Of a DNA stretch of 64,000 bases, positions 54,363-63,828 are shown in pieces. Under the pieces are notes generated by a model. It had not been told where the DNA came from, did not search any database, and saw nothing but the letters and a program-made list of their open reading frames with translations. Both the position numbers and the translations under genes were made by a program. Positions within the stretch are counted from its first letter, which is position 1; each line of letters opens with the position of its first letter. Location: contig NZ_CP047024.1 in the NCBI RefSeq assembly GCF_009796745.1, forward strand, positions 3,162,001 through 3,226,000. The letters run 5' to 3'. This DNA comes from Paraglaciecola sp. L1A13. GTDB lineage: Bacteria; Pseudomonadota; Gammaproteobacteria; Enterobacterales; Alteromonadaceae.

Positions 54363-55034
54363 CTAAGCTCCAAGCTCTGGCATTAATTTGCGCTGAATGT
54401 TGTTTTTCGAATATAAAATATGGCGGCGCATAAGCATTTCTGCCAACTCTCCATCGCGATTACAAATGGCTTGCACTATATGTTTATGCTCTTCAAATGC
54501 GGTACTTACTCGTGGGCCAGACATGCCTAATTGCACACGATACATGCGTACCAAGTGATAAATACCGTTGATAAGCATGGCAATAAGATGGTTATTCTTA
54601 CTGCCTAAAATAATACGGTAGTGAAAGTCCACATCCCCTGCTTCTTGATAATAAGAACCATGTGTTTTTACATCTTCTGAGTGCACATTCAGCAAGGCAT
54701 TCAAGTCTGCGATTTCTGCATCTGTCATGTTCTGGGCCGCTAAACGCGCCGCCATGCCCTCTAAAGATTCACGCACTTGATACAAGTCCACCAGCCCTTC
54801 AGGAGAAAGTGACACCACCCGGGCGCCCACATTGGCTTTGCGCTCAACAATATGGCACGTGGCTAAACGGTTAATCGCTTCGCGGATGACCGCTCGGCTA
54901 ACACCATACTTTGTCGACAATTCAGTTTCGCTGAGCTTTGAACCTGCAGCCACCACACCTTCTACTATATCTTTACGCAATTGGAAAAACGTTTTGTCTG
55001 CGGCGGTAATAGGCATTTCGGTCAGGTTTTGCAT
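54363..55034 (-). CDS. prpR: GntR/FCD-family regulator of the methylcitrate operon
   Basis: 223 residues: an N-terminal winged helix (SKLSETELSTKYGVSRAVIR, then EAINRLATCHIVERK) and a C-terminal all-helical FCD ligand domain starting LVDLYQVRESLEGMAARLA, with likely metal/ligand histidines in DVDFHYRI and FEEHKHIVQAI. Heads the prp operon, 99 bp before prpB. TGTCGACA palindromes upstream suggest autoregulation; the effector is probably a methylcitrate-cycle acid. This is not the sigma-54-type PrpR of enterics; the symbol is functional only. Confidence 0.88.
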   Translation of the reverse strand: MQNLTEMPITAADKTFFQLRKDIVEGVVAAGSKLSETELSTKYGVSRAVIREAINRLATCHIVERKANVGARVVSLSPEGLVDLYQVRESLEGMAARLAAQNMTDAEIADLNALLNVHSEDVKTHGSYYQEAGDVDFHYRIILGSKNNHLIAMLINGIYHLVRMYRVQLGMSGPRVSTAFEEHKHIVQAICNRDGELAEMLMRRHILYSKNNIQRKLMPELGA

Positions 55035-55107
55035 GTTTAAAGCATCAATTCCACTGTTGAGATTGCAGCTTATCTGGATAGATAAAGAAGGCTACTCTGC
55101 AATAAGA

Positions 55108-55170
55108 TGTCGACAATATAGCAAAGTAATTGGGTATTTCAAGTATTAATAGTAGTAATTGTCGACAATT
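55108..55170. promoter_or_regulatory. Two TGTCGACA-centred operators upstream of prpR
   Basis: AATTGTCGACAATT (55157-55170) is a perfect 14-bp palindrome and TGTCGACA recurs at 55108-55115 as TGTCGACAAT. Centres are 52 bp apart, close to five helical turns. The form fits FadR-type GntR regulators, and the site stands 74-136 bp before the regulator's start. Confidence 0.65.
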
Positions 55171-55730
55171 TGACTTTTTTGAACCTTTCGGTCGGATATT
55201 AGCTTTGCTTAATTATGACCTACGATCACAAAGAGCATGCCTATGCTTAAGGCATCTCGGCAACTGGAACGCCAGCCCGGTACTTTCTGCGTTGCCCTAC
55301 CTTCCAATATCCATGTTGGTCGCATGATATTTTTTCAAACCGCATCCAGCGGCTTAGCTGACTTTTTACCAACAGCCGCAAAAAGTAAGCAAAAAAGGGC
55401 ACACTTCGGCAAGTCACTTCTCCCTGCGCTTATTGACTAACACTGGTCGTGAAAACGCAAACAGCTATAATTTCAACGCACAGCACTAACAGTCCATGAT
55501 GTTACTTACCCATAATGAAATTACCGTCTCACCTTCGATGGTTATTCGTTCAGCTGGGCACTACTGCGTAGTTAGAAATCCCATTTTATTATTGAGAAGA
55601 AAACACACCTGTACAGAAGACAATGCTGTGTTAGAAAATCGAACATGTAAGAACAAAAAATATAAGTGCGCGGATTGATTTTAATCGATTCGATATACTC
55701 AGGTTATTGATTTTAAAGGATAAGTTTTAT
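55171..55730. other. Intergenic stretch, no gene recognised
   Basis: 560 bp between divergent prpR and the small membrane protein. Several 60-67 codon ORFs exist but overlap each other and lack SDs or recognisable sequence. Includes the promoter for 55731, with AAGGA at about 55717. Confidence 0.45.
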
Positions 55731-55979
55731 ATGGAAGGTATTTTAGGTAACTTTGGGCTGGTAGGCGTTATATTCTACGTGGCATTTATTATATTGTGGC
55801 TATTGGTGCCGGTATTTATTTTTGTGATTTCAAGACGAGTTAAAGAGATGCGAGATTTAGCTCGTGACTCACAAATGGAAATAATGGAACTCAATGCAAA
55901 CATTAAGTATTTAAAACAAAAATTCGGTGAGAAAAATGAGCCACGGGTTCAATCAATGGGATCTGAGTCGCAAAATTAA
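55731..55979 (+). CDS. Small single-helix membrane protein of unknown function
   Basis: 82 residues from ATG 55731 (AAGGA about nine bases upstream; an ATG at 55707 lies before that SD and is less likely). A membrane segment covers about 10-36 (FYVAFIILWLLVPVFIFVI), followed by RRVKEMRDLARD and a likely coiled-coil region (MEIMELNANIKYLKQKFGE). Layout resembles small membrane proteins that oligomerise through the coil. No family recognised. Convergent with the serine hydrolase. Confidence 0.6.
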   Translation: MEGILGNFGLVGVIFYVAFIILWLLVPVFIFVISRRVKEMRDLARDSQMEIMELNANIKYLKQKFGEKNEPRVQSMGSESQN

Positions 55980-56070
55980 CAGCATAACCTTGAGAGGTAT
56001 GGTCACGACAACGACGTTATTACTTAGCCGCTTACATAGCGCCTAAGTATAAAACGCAGATAACGATGAC

Positions 56071-57300
56071 CTACATATCATTTATTCTTGCCACTATAGC
56101 TGCATCAAGCGCTTTTTCATGTGTTTTATATTCACTGGGGCCGGTTGCTTGGGCGCTATTGCCGTGTTTAGCGATAACAAGCCCGAGCTCGGGATAAATC
56201 GCGATTGCTTGGCCGAATATGCCGGATGCACGAAACCTATTACTATCGGTTTCTAACCACCATTGATAGCCGTAGTTGGGGTAAGTGTCAGAGGGGGTAA
56301 CGGAGTCTGTCAGCCAATTTTTTGCTAATGGCGAATTTTCTGGTGACGGGAGTTGCTCATAAGCAAATTGACCTACTTTTGCGAAATCTCGCAGGCTTGC
56401 AAGTAAACAACAACCGCCTGTTTCGACGCCATTGGGTCTATCCAATACCCATAATGCATCGCTTTCCATGGCGTAGGGCTGCCATATTTTATCTTGTAAG
56501 TAAGTCGCCGCGTTGTTGCCTATAGCTGAGCGTAAAAGCTCGCCAATTAGATTTGATTCAGCGGTGTTGTAGTTAAAGACGGTTCCTGGCTTGTGTGCTC
56601 TTGGCAGTGCTTTTACATAATTTATTAGCGTAATGCCGTTTGATGCGCCCGCTTGTGATACATCTGAATTTGGGTCGCTGTAGTCTTCGTTCCACTTAAC
56701 GCCTGAGTTCATATGCAACACATTTTTGATACTCGCCCCGTCGTACGCTGAGCCTTTTAATTGCGGTAAGTAATCTACGACTTGGTCATCAATGCTTGCG
56801 ATATAACCATCTTTGATGGCCGCGCCAATCAATAAAGAGGAGACTGATTTAGTTACAGAGAATGATATCCAGCGGGTGTTTTTATCATTGCCATCGGTGT
56901 AATTTTCGTACACTAGCTCGCCGTCTTTTAGCACCACAATACCGATTGCGCTTTTAAGCCCGATGAAATCCTCGATAGTGTATTTTTTTCCCTCAACCTC
57001 GTACGTGATATCGCTCAAGCCAATGTCGTTCAGTATCAGAGGTTTGGCGTTGTTAGATTTGGCTACCACTCTGGTAGGCCACATTCTGCCGATGCTTTTA
57101 AACCCAATCGCGCGTTCTTCTTGGGTCCAAAATAAAATGTCTGTGCTGCGCTCCACTAGCTTATGCTGTTTGATAAAAGCATCGTCGGATGACACGTTTG
57201 CATAAGTATTGCTGATAAAAATTGTGATGGCGACCAGTGAAAGCCGACAGAAACGAAATGTATTAATGCTTAACTGAGTAACCTTATTTTTATGCTGCAT
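56071..57300 (-). CDS. Serine hydrolase, beta-lactamase (class C-like) family
   Basis: 409 residues with a signal peptide (about 16-36, cleaved near ANA/ANV), so periplasmic. Catalytic SxxK tetrad in SFSVTKSVSSLLIG (about 150), YxN in YNTAESNLIGELL (Tyr-Asn-Thr) and a late HGNS replacing the KTG triad, a pattern of beta-lactamase-related esterases/peptidases such as EstB-like enzymes. YDGASIKNVLHMNSGVKW is typical. Substrate unknown; beta-lactam resistance should not be assumed. GGGGAAA precedes ATG 57300. Confidence 0.88.
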   Translation of the reverse strand: MQHKNKVTQLSINTFRFCRLSLVAITIFISNTYANVSSDDAFIKQHKLVERSTDILFWTQEERAIGFKSIGRMWPTRVVAKSNNAKPLILNDIGLSDITYEVEGKKYTIEDFIGLKSAIGIVVLKDGELVYENYTDGNDKNTRWISFSVTKSVSSLLIGAAIKDGYIASIDDQVVDYLPQLKGSAYDGASIKNVLHMNSGVKWNEDYSDPNSDVSQAGASNGITLINYVKALPRAHKPGTVFNYNTAESNLIGELLRSAIGNNAATYLQDKIWQPYAMESDALWVLDRPNGVETGGCCLLASLRDFAKVGQFAYEQLPSPENSPLAKNWLTDSVTPSDTYPNYGYQWWLETDSNRFRASGIFGQAIAIYPELGLVIAKHGNSAQATGPSEYKTHEKALDAAIVARINDM

Positions 57301-57548
57301 TGTACTATTTCCCCTGACCTTGGCTGCACAAATAAAGGCGCAGTGTTAATGTAATTATCTAGTTTTAACGCGCTGATAATAGGAAGCTAATTTTCATACA
57401 GTAAGATATAACATGTTATTAACAGGGGCAAATATTGCTAAGACACGACTTAAAAAGCTCAAGAAAAAAGCGCGGCTAAATTTGCGTATTAAAGGCGAAT
57501 GAAAAAGGAGAAGCGAAGGGCAACCAAAAAGTAGCGCCTCCCCGTTTT

Positions 57549-58754
57549 TTAATCAGGAAAGCTTATTTTTCCCATGGTGATGTCAGGGATCCCTTGGGCA
57601 ATATTGCCAAAAGGTTGCTGCCCGCCTACCAAACACTCATTAGCTAAGATCGCAAACAATACGGCTTCTTTCGCATCTGGGTCTATACCTAGCTTGCTGG
57701 TATCTTCAATAGTGGAAATTCTCGGGCATAAACTTAAAATGTGTTCCATCAATAATGGGTTGTGAATACCGCCACCGCTAGCATAAACACTAAAGTCACC
57801 TAAATTGGCAGCGCAGTCGTTGATTGCTTGTGCGATCACGTAAGCCGAAAAGAAATTAAGGGTAGCCATCACATCTTGAGGTGCTAAATCTTGTGTATTG
57901 GTGCGTTGTTGTGCAGCCATTAAATAGCGCAAATTAAACACTTCTGGCCCTGTGGTTTTAGGGAAATTCAGCGTAAAGAACTCATGCTGTTTCAGAGTCT
58001 CTAATAACGCTTGATGTATCTTCCCCTTACCTGCGATCGCACTGTCTTTATCATAATGCAGTGGAGCAAAGTGTTTTTGCACGTAAGCATCCATAATCGT
58101 GTTACCTGGGCCAATATCAGAACTAAAGACCGCACTTGAGTCAGCGGTTAGTGGCAAATAGGTTAGATTAGCGATGCCGCCCATATTCAACAAAATACGA
58201 TTTTCTTGACGGCTGGTAAAAAACAAATAATCACCGTAGACCGCCAAAGGCGCGCCCTCGCCCCCTGCTGCGATATGCTTTTGACGAAAATCAGCTATGG
58301 TTAAAATGCCTGTTGTTACCGCTAAGTGATCAGCATCGCCAATTTGCAAGGTCCCGTTTCCAAATTCGTTTTGTCCGTGCTGACGCAAGGGACAATGATA
58401 TATGGTTTGCCCGTGGCTAGCGATGGCGTCGATGTCAGCCGCTTTTACGCCCCATTTGGCTAAACACTGATTGACCATTTGGCCATGCAATACACCCACC
58501 CAAGGGTTCAACAACGTCACCTGCTGTAAATCAACTTGGCGCTGAGCAAAAACACTTTTTATTTGCTGTTTGTAATTATCGTCGTAATCCACAGTACAAA
58601 ATTCTACTAGCTCAATTTGCATATCAGTGCCGTGGCCTTCGATTCGACACAACGCCACGTCTAATCCATCTAAGGACGTGCCGCTCATTAAACCAATAAT
58701 AACGCGTGAGCGTTTTTTAGCACTGCGATAAAGTTGCTCTATATGGGTGTTCAT
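57549..58754 (-). CDS. anmK: Anhydro-N-acetylmuramic acid kinase
   Basis: Converts 1,6-anhydro-MurNAc to MurNAc-6-phosphate in cell-wall recycling. 401 residues; N-terminal VIIGLMSGTSLDGLDVALC is diagnostic, with ASHGQTIYHCP, GDADHLAVTTGILTIADFRQ, ILLNMGGIANLTYL, DIGPGNTIMDAY and the C-terminal ASGGGIHNPLLM. About 30 residues longer than E. coli AnmK. Divergent from a TonB-dependent receptor; the two share a 188-bp AT-rich promoter region. Cytosolic. Confidence 0.95.
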   Translation of the reverse strand: MNTHIEQLYRSAKKRSRVIIGLMSGTSLDGLDVALCRIEGHGTDMQIELVEFCTVDYDDNYKQQIKSVFAQRQVDLQQVTLLNPWVGVLHGQMVNQCLAKWGVKAADIDAIASHGQTIYHCPLRQHGQNEFGNGTLQIGDADHLAVTTGILTIADFRQKHIAAGGEGAPLAVYGDYLFFTSRQENRILLNMGGIANLTYLPLTADSSAVFSSDIGPGNTIMDAYVQKHFAPLHYDKDSAIAGKGKIHQALLETLKQHEFFTLNFPKTTGPEVFNLRYLMAAQQRTNTQDLAPQDVMATLNFFSAYVIAQAINDCAANLGDFSVYASGGGIHNPLLMEHILSLCPRISTIEDTSKLGIDPDAKEAVLFAILANECLVGGQQPFGNIAQGIPDITMGKISFPD

Positions 58755-58942
58755 TCTTAATTTTGACTCGACTTTATTGTTTAAAGATTTGTTAATAAGA
58801 ATAATTTATCAATAAAATTATTATTTACAAGAAACTTTTATTGCAATTTTTATTTTCCTAGACTGATAATGCCCCTGCTGTACAAAATAAAATCATTCAT
58901 GGCATATTTTTTCAACGAATATCGACACAGGATAGAAAACAC

Positions 58943-61687
58943 ATGAAGCATCGAACTTACACTACCAAGCTGCAAAGACTCACGCTGACGCCTGTCACAC
59001 TAGCAGTCACAGCGGCCCTTTTTAGTTCTGCCCCTATGGCGCAAGACGAAAGTCAGAAGCAAGATAAAACCGAAGTGATTTCTATCACTGGCTCGAGAAT
59101 TCAACGTACCGAGCTAGTGTCGAGCAGTGCCGTTGCCAGTGTCGATGAAGTACAAATTAAATTGGACCGGGCCATCAACGTAGAAGATATTACCAGTAAA
59201 TTGCCCCAAGCGGCAGCAGGAGCGAACAGCACAGGCTCTACCGTGGGCGATTCGTTTGGTTCATCCACTATTGACCTTCGCGGTTTAGGCCAAAACCGTA
59301 CCTTGGTGTTAATTGATGGCACCCGTGCCGTGCCTTTTAGTTTCCGTAATTCAGTAGACGTTAATATGATCCCCACGGGGTTAATTAAGCGTGTTGATGT
59401 ACTGACAGGTGGTGCTGCAGCGGTTTATGGTGCCGATGCGGTATCTGGCGTAGTTAACTTTATTCTAAACGATGATTTCAACGGGGCAGAGTTTTCTAGC
59501 AGTTATGAAACCGCTGACGGTGGCAACGAAAAAATCAATTTCGAAGGGATTTTTGGTGGTGATATTGCCAACGGTTCAGGTCATATCACAGGGTATGTAG
59601 GTTACTCTGAACGAAAAGAGCTGCTGGCTGGTGAACGTGATTACGCCATGAAAAATGCCAATTCAATCATCAACACAGGCGGTTATTATACTGATATTGC
59701 CACCGGTGACGCATTTGCTATTGATGCCGCTGGGAGCGTGGTAGATGAACGTCAAACCACTAGCTCTACTGCTGATCTTTACCTCACTCAACCCATGAAG
59801 CGTTTGTCTACCGGTTTACTGTTTGATTTTGATTTGACAGACAACGCCACAGCCTATGGCCGCGCCATGTACTCTAAAGTGACAGTTAACGGCGCTGGCG
59901 CAAGTGGTCAGGCACCTATTTCCGTTAATCAACAGATTACATTGAGTGCCGATAACGCCTTCTTAACCGATGACATCCGCAATAACTTAACCTTCGACAG
60001 CGATGGCATCGCACAGGTTAATGTTGAAAGAAACCTCGGACTCGGCGTACAGCGCACTGAGGCTGTTCGAGATTCTCTTCAACTGCAAATGGGTGTCAAA
60101 GGCGATATCAATGAGTATTTACGTTACGACGTTTATGGTCAGTACGGCCGAACCGATGAAACTGCGACTATTTACAACAATGGCTATAAAGTTGATGGCT
60201 CTGGTAACAACCGCTTTGCTGCACTTGCCAATACTGTCGATATATTTGACCCTAACTTGGATTTAACCAGCTTCAGCGACCCATTAATCTATACCACCCG
60301 AGAACGTACCCAAAGTGTGTTAGCAGCGACGCTATCGGGTGATTCATCAGCGTTTTTTGAGCTACCTGATGGGCCTATCGATTTTGCTGTCGGTTATGAG
60401 TACCGTAAAGAAACAGGCAAGCAGACCCCAGGTGATGCATTTAGAAATGGCACCAGTTTCGCATCAGTCAGTGCATTTGATATGGATGCTGGCTTTGATA
60501 GTGAAGAATTCTACGCAGAAGTACTAATACCGGTCGTATCAGACGTCGCCTTTGCCAAAGAAATTAGTGTCGAAGGGGCTTATCGAATTTCGGATTATTC
60601 CAATACTGAAGCAGAAGACACCTATAAAATCGGCCTTAACTGGGCCATTAACGATGATATTCGCTTGCGCGCGAATAAGTTAACGGCGTTTAGAGCCCCC
60701 AACCTTGGTGAGTTTGCCAGTCCAATCAGTGGTTTGTCACTTGCCTTGTTTGATCAAACGAGCGACCAGTTTGTGGCGCGATTTGCTGGTCGTTATAACG
60801 GCGATCCATGTTTATTAGGCACTGGCGATACAGCACAATGCGAACGCTATGGTGCCCCCGCTGTCGATACCCCATACGATTCGAGTACCGCGCAATATAC
60901 CTATGGTGGTAACCCTGAAATCAAACCTGAGCAAGCTGAATCTGAAACCGTCGGGGTGGTCTACACACCCACTTTCATCGAAGGCTTTGATGTATCCATT
61001 GATTACTATCACATTGAAATCTCTGATGCGGTGAGTCAAATTCAACCGGGGGCGGCCTTACAAAGCTGTTATATCGATAATCCTGATGCGAGCAACCCGT
61101 TATGTGGCGCCGTATTGCGAGACCCAACCACAGGCTTTATTACCACAGCCATCGTCAACGATTTCAACCTAGCTTCAATTGAGCAAAGCGGTATTGATAT
61201 CGCAACCAATTACATTGTGGATGCACCCGATGCTCTCGGCGGTACGCTTAAGTTAAGTTACCAAGGGAATCTGGTTACTAAGCAAACTCGCCAGAGTAAT
61301 GCCACAGTGGCAGCGGTTGATTGCAAGGGGACCTATGGCAGTGCATGTTCAGGGGACTTCGCCAGTGTGTTACAAGCAGATTATAAACACAGAGCAACCC
61401 TTGATTGGAACCTAGACGCCATGAATTTCCAACTAGGTTGGCGACGTATCGGCGGTGTAGATTACGCGTCTGATCGCTCAACCAGTATATCTGCCCAAGA
61501 TTATTTTGACTTTGCCGCTTCTTGGCAAGCCACAGAGCAAGTGGTGTTGAACTTCGGTATCGACAATCTATTCGATAAACAACCGCCCATTCCACAAGCA
61601 GGTGCGAATCACTTCAACACAGTCAGTGATTACGATGTTATAGGCAGAACAGTGGGATTAGCAATCCGATATTCCCCTCGTTTTTAA
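58943..61687 (+). CDS. TonB-dependent outer-membrane receptor (Alteromonadales type)
   Basis: 914 residues: signal peptide (about 1-33, ending PMAQ), TonB-interaction region ISITGSRIQRTEL, plug domain with IDLRGLGQNRTLVLIDGTRA (about 108-127) and GAAAVYGADAVSGVVNF, then a large beta barrel with C-terminal YSPRF ending in Phe. The GSRIQRT plus LVLIDG pattern is typical of the carbohydrate/peptide-type receptors abundant in Alteromonadales, not of siderophore receptors. Ligand unknown; divergence from anmK hints at cell-wall fragments. AGGA precedes ATG. No lesion. Confidence 0.9.
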   Translation: MKHRTYTTKLQRLTLTPVTLAVTAALFSSAPMAQDESQKQDKTEVISITGSRIQRTELVSSSAVASVDEVQIKLDRAINVEDITSKLPQAAAGANSTGSTVGDSFGSSTIDLRGLGQNRTLVLIDGTRAVPFSFRNSVDVNMIPTGLIKRVDVLTGGAAAVYGADAVSGVVNFILNDDFNGAEFSSSYETADGGNEKINFEGIFGGDIANGSGHITGYVGYSERKELLAGERDYAMKNANSIINTGGYYTDIATGDAFAIDAAGSVVDERQTTSSTADLYLTQPMKRLSTGLLFDFDLTDNATAYGRAMYSKVTVNGAGASGQAPISVNQQITLSADNAFLTDDIRNNLTFDSDGIAQVNVERNLGLGVQRTEAVRDSLQLQMGVKGDINEYLRYDVYGQYGRTDETATIYNNGYKVDGSGNNRFAALANTVDIFDPNLDLTSFSDPLIYTTRERTQSVLAATLSGDSSAFFELPDGPIDFAVGYEYRKETGKQTPGDAFRNGTSFASVSAFDMDAGFDSEEFYAEVLIPVVSDVAFAKEISVEGAYRISDYSNTEAEDTYKIGLNWAINDDIRLRANKLTAFRAPNLGEFASPISGLSLALFDQTSDQFVARFAGRYNGDPCLLGTGDTAQCERYGAPAVDTPYDSSTAQYTYGGNPEIKPEQAESETVGVVYTPTFIEGFDVSIDYYHIEISDAVSQIQPGAALQSCYIDNPDASNPLCGAVLRDPTTGFITTAIVNDFNLASIEQSGIDIATNYIVDAPDALGGTLKLSYQGNLVTKQTRQSNATVAAVDCKGTYGSACSGDFASVLQADYKHRATLDWNLDAMNFQLGWRRIGGVDYASDRSTSISAQDYFDFAASWQATEQVVLNFGIDNLFDKQPPIPQAGANHFNTVSDYDVIGRTVGLAIRYSPRF

Positions 61688-61716
61688 TTTTATTAAATAA
61701 GAGTTTTGTCAAAACT

Positions 61717-61738
61717 AAGCCCTGTAAACACAGGGCTT
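61717..61738 (+). terminator. Hairpin after the TonB receptor gene
   Basis: AAGCCCTGT / ACAGGGCTT, a perfect 9-bp stem with loop AAAC, 30 bp past the stop. Little T-run follows, so terminator status is probable only. The rest to 62027 shows no gene. Confidence 0.65.
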
Positions 61739-62027
61739 GTCCGTCAGGTGATTGCTATTCAGTGAAAGAGCAGACGACTTACAACTGGCTGCATTAAAAA
61801 GCATTGCAGAGTTATGATTATTAAGGCCCATATAGTGACTGGCAAGTGGGTCGATGCAATGCCAGTAAACAACGTCACCCGCTCACCCTTATTATCAAAT
61901 ATCACGTAAGATTGTGAACCTTTTAGTTAAAAAATGGTTCAACTAACCAGCGACTCAATCACCTTTACGCATTATCATTCAACGTATGTAATCGATAAAT
62001 TCTAACCTTGTTTAAATAGAGAGCAGT

Positions 62028-62510
62028 ATGACGTCATCAGAAAATGGCCTAAAAGCGATTGCAGTCTTAGAAGCCTTTAAAGGTTTGCTTGCTCTTATGG
62101 TTGCTGTGGGTATCCATATGCTAGCCGGACGAAATTTACAGCAGGTGGCGGAGTCCATTGTCAGTCACGCCCACTTGAATCCAGCAAGCCATTTACCAAG
62201 TATATTTATTCATGCTTTGAGCAACGTTTCAGCTAGCAATATGAGTCTGATCGCCATCTGCGCACTCGCCTATACTGTGATCAGGCTAATTGAAGCCTAT
62301 GGGTTATGGAAAGGACTCGTATGGACGGAGTGGTTTGCATTAGTCAGCGGCGCCATCTATATCCCTTTTGAAGTTTATGAAATCCTATTCCATACCAGTA
62401 TCGTAGGTGTTGGTGTGTTTGTGATAAATGTCATCGTAGTTTGGTACATGGCAAACTTACTTTTGCGCCAACGAAGAAATCGTTCGGCCCAGGAAGATTT
62501 ATACGGTTAA
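62028..62510 (+). CDS. DUF2127 family membrane protein
   Basis: 160 residues with four hydrophobic helices. Opens NGLKAIAVLEAFKGLLALM and has AYTVIRLIEAYGLWKGLVWT (about 86-105) and FALVSGAIYIPFEVYEIL, the conserved pattern of DUF2127, an uncharacterised inner-membrane family. GAGAG precedes ATG 62028. An inverted repeat follows at 62528. It may be unrelated to the efflux genes downstream. Function unknown. Confidence 0.85.
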   Translation: MTSSENGLKAIAVLEAFKGLLALMVAVGIHMLAGRNLQQVAESIVSHAHLNPASHLPSIFIHALSNVSASNMSLIAICALAYTVIRLIEAYGLWKGLVWTEWFALVSGAIYIPFEVYEILFHTSIVGVGVFVINVIVVWYMANLLLRQRRNRSAQEDLYG

Positions 62511-62527
62511 ATTAGAGGTTAATGAGT

Positions 62528-62579
62528 GTTAAGTGCCACGTACATAAATCAAAACTTTGCGCGGTGAATGGCACTTAAC
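62528..62579. repeat. Inverted repeat after the DUF2127 gene
   Basis: GTTAAGTGCCA (62528-62538) and TGGCACTTAAC (62569-62579) are exact complements, 30 bp apart. Could be a terminator-like stem with a large loop or a short mobile-repeat remnant. Confidence 0.6.
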
Positions 62580-62688
62580 TCCCTTTAAACATCAACATCC
62601 AAGAATCAAAGTTCATTTTTAGTTACATTGGTGGAGTGTTTTTATCGCGCCGTTAACGGCACAATAGTCACTATTACTGCACTATTTT

Positions 62689-62952
62689 ATGCATGCTCAT
62701 TCGGGTTTTACGATAAGCCTTGTTCTGCAAATAATGGGATATTTATTTATGCTTCAAGCTGTCGTTTTGGGCGGAGTCGAATTCAGCCCTATGGTTGTTT
62801 ATTTCCCTATTGCCTTTATCTTAACCGCTCTTACGCGTTTTATTTTGCACCGCTTGGGCTGGCACGACCAAATTTGGAAAGTGTCGTGGTTCGAGGTGTC
62901 AATGTTCGTATGCTATTTGGCCCTAACCGTCTATTTATTTAGTGGAAGATAA
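62689..62952 (+). CDS. aaeX: Small membrane protein of DUF1656 type (AaeX-like)
   Basis: 87 residues or fewer, two or three helices. Core GGVEFSPMVVYFPIAFI, then HRLGWHDQIWKVSWFEVSMF resembles the DUF1656 pattern (a PP-like loop, then Gly-Leu-Tyr and W-H-P-type residues), and DUF1656 genes usually precede aaeA/aaeB-like pairs. The start is uncertain: ATG 62689 has no SD; ATG 62734 or 62749 would give a protein closer to the family's 70 residues. Ends 5 bp before the HlyD-type gene. Confidence 0.6.
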   Translation: MHAHSGFTISLVLQIMGYLFMLQAVVLGGVEFSPMVVYFPIAFILTALTRFILHRLGWHDQIWKVSWFEVSMFVCYLALTVYLFSGR

Positions 62953-62957
62953 GTTCG

Positions 62958-63818
62958 ATGACAAAATATATACGTATTATTTTTACAATACTGGTTGTTA
63001 TAGCCGCTTTATTCGCTGGGCGTTGGGTTTGGAATGATTACATGCATACCCCTTGGACGCGGGACGGTCGCATTCGTTCTGACATAGTAACGATAGCGCC
63101 AGATGTATCTGGTTGGGTGACCCACTTAAATGTAAAAGATGGCCAGAGTGTACAAAAAGGCGAGTTGCTTTTTAATGTAGATAGTAAACGTTATCAAGCG
63201 GCTTTAGAAAAAAGCCATGCAAATACTGAAAATGCCTTATATTCCTGGCAACTGGCTAAGCATAAATATGCCCGTCGTGTTGAATTAAAGAGCCAAAAAG
63301 CGATTAGCGAAGAAGATTTAGAAGCAACGCGCATAAATACCAAAATAGCCGAAGCTAACTACCAATTAGCGAAAGCAGAACAAACGTTGGCGCAGTTAAA
63401 TTTAGACAGAACAAACATTACCGCACCGGTGTCGGGGCAAATAATCAACCTAAACCTTCGCCAAGGGAACTACGTCGCACAGGGCGTATCGGTATTTGCC
63501 ATAGTGCAAGCTGACTCGTTTTACGTTACAGGTTATTTTGAAGAAACAAAAATCCCTCTAATTTACCCCAATCAAAAAGCGAAAATCGCATTACTTAGCG
63601 CAGGCGAACCGTTAACGGGTCATGTAGTCAGCGTTGGCAAAGCCATTGCTAATACCAATACTCAAAGCAACGGTCAGCTTTTACCCCAGGTTCAGCAAAC
63701 GTTTAACTGGGTTCGTTTATCACAGCGAATTCCTGTTGATATTAAGTTAGATCCATTGCCTGAAAACACCCAGCTTAGTGCTGGCATGACCGCCACAATA
63801 CACCTCGCTACGCAATAA
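62958..63818 (+). CDS. aaeA: HlyD-family periplasmic adaptor (AaeA-like efflux subunit)
   Basis: 286 residues: N-terminal membrane anchor (about 5-24), then DYMHTPWTRDGRIRSDIVTI, the hallmark of AaeA/EmrA-like adaptors, a lipoyl half (VSGWVTHLNVKDGQSVQKGE), an alpha-helical hairpin (about 80-150), the second lipoyl half (NITAPVSGQIINLNLRQGNYV) and a beta-barrel with VTGYFEETKIPLI. Links the inner-membrane pump to an outer-membrane channel and in E. coli serves hydroxybenzoate export; here the substrate is inferred only. Confidence 0.9.
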   Translation: MTKYIRIIFTILVVIAALFAGRWVWNDYMHTPWTRDGRIRSDIVTIAPDVSGWVTHLNVKDGQSVQKGELLFNVDSKRYQAALEKSHANTENALYSWQLAKHKYARRVELKSQKAISEEDLEATRINTKIAEANYQLAKAEQTLAQLNLDRTNITAPVSGQIINLNLRQGNYVAQGVSVFAIVQADSFYVTGYFEETKIPLIYPNQKAKIALLSAGEPLTGHVVSVGKAIANTNTQSNGQLLPQVQQTFNWVRLSQRIPVDIKLDPLPENTQLSAGMTATIHLATQ

Positions 63819-63828
63819 GGAGAATACC

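Noticed and set aside
54832-55149. 105-codon plus-strand ORF over prpR
   Set aside because: Antisense shadow of the regulator gene with no coding signal of its own.
55237-55440. 67-codon plus-strand ORF
   Set aside because: Overlaps another ORF of equal weakness, no SD and no recognisable sequence.
56071-57300. Reading the serine hydrolase as a resistance beta-lactamase
   Set aside because: The KTG triad is not seen and the family is broad; only a serine hydrolase can be claimed.
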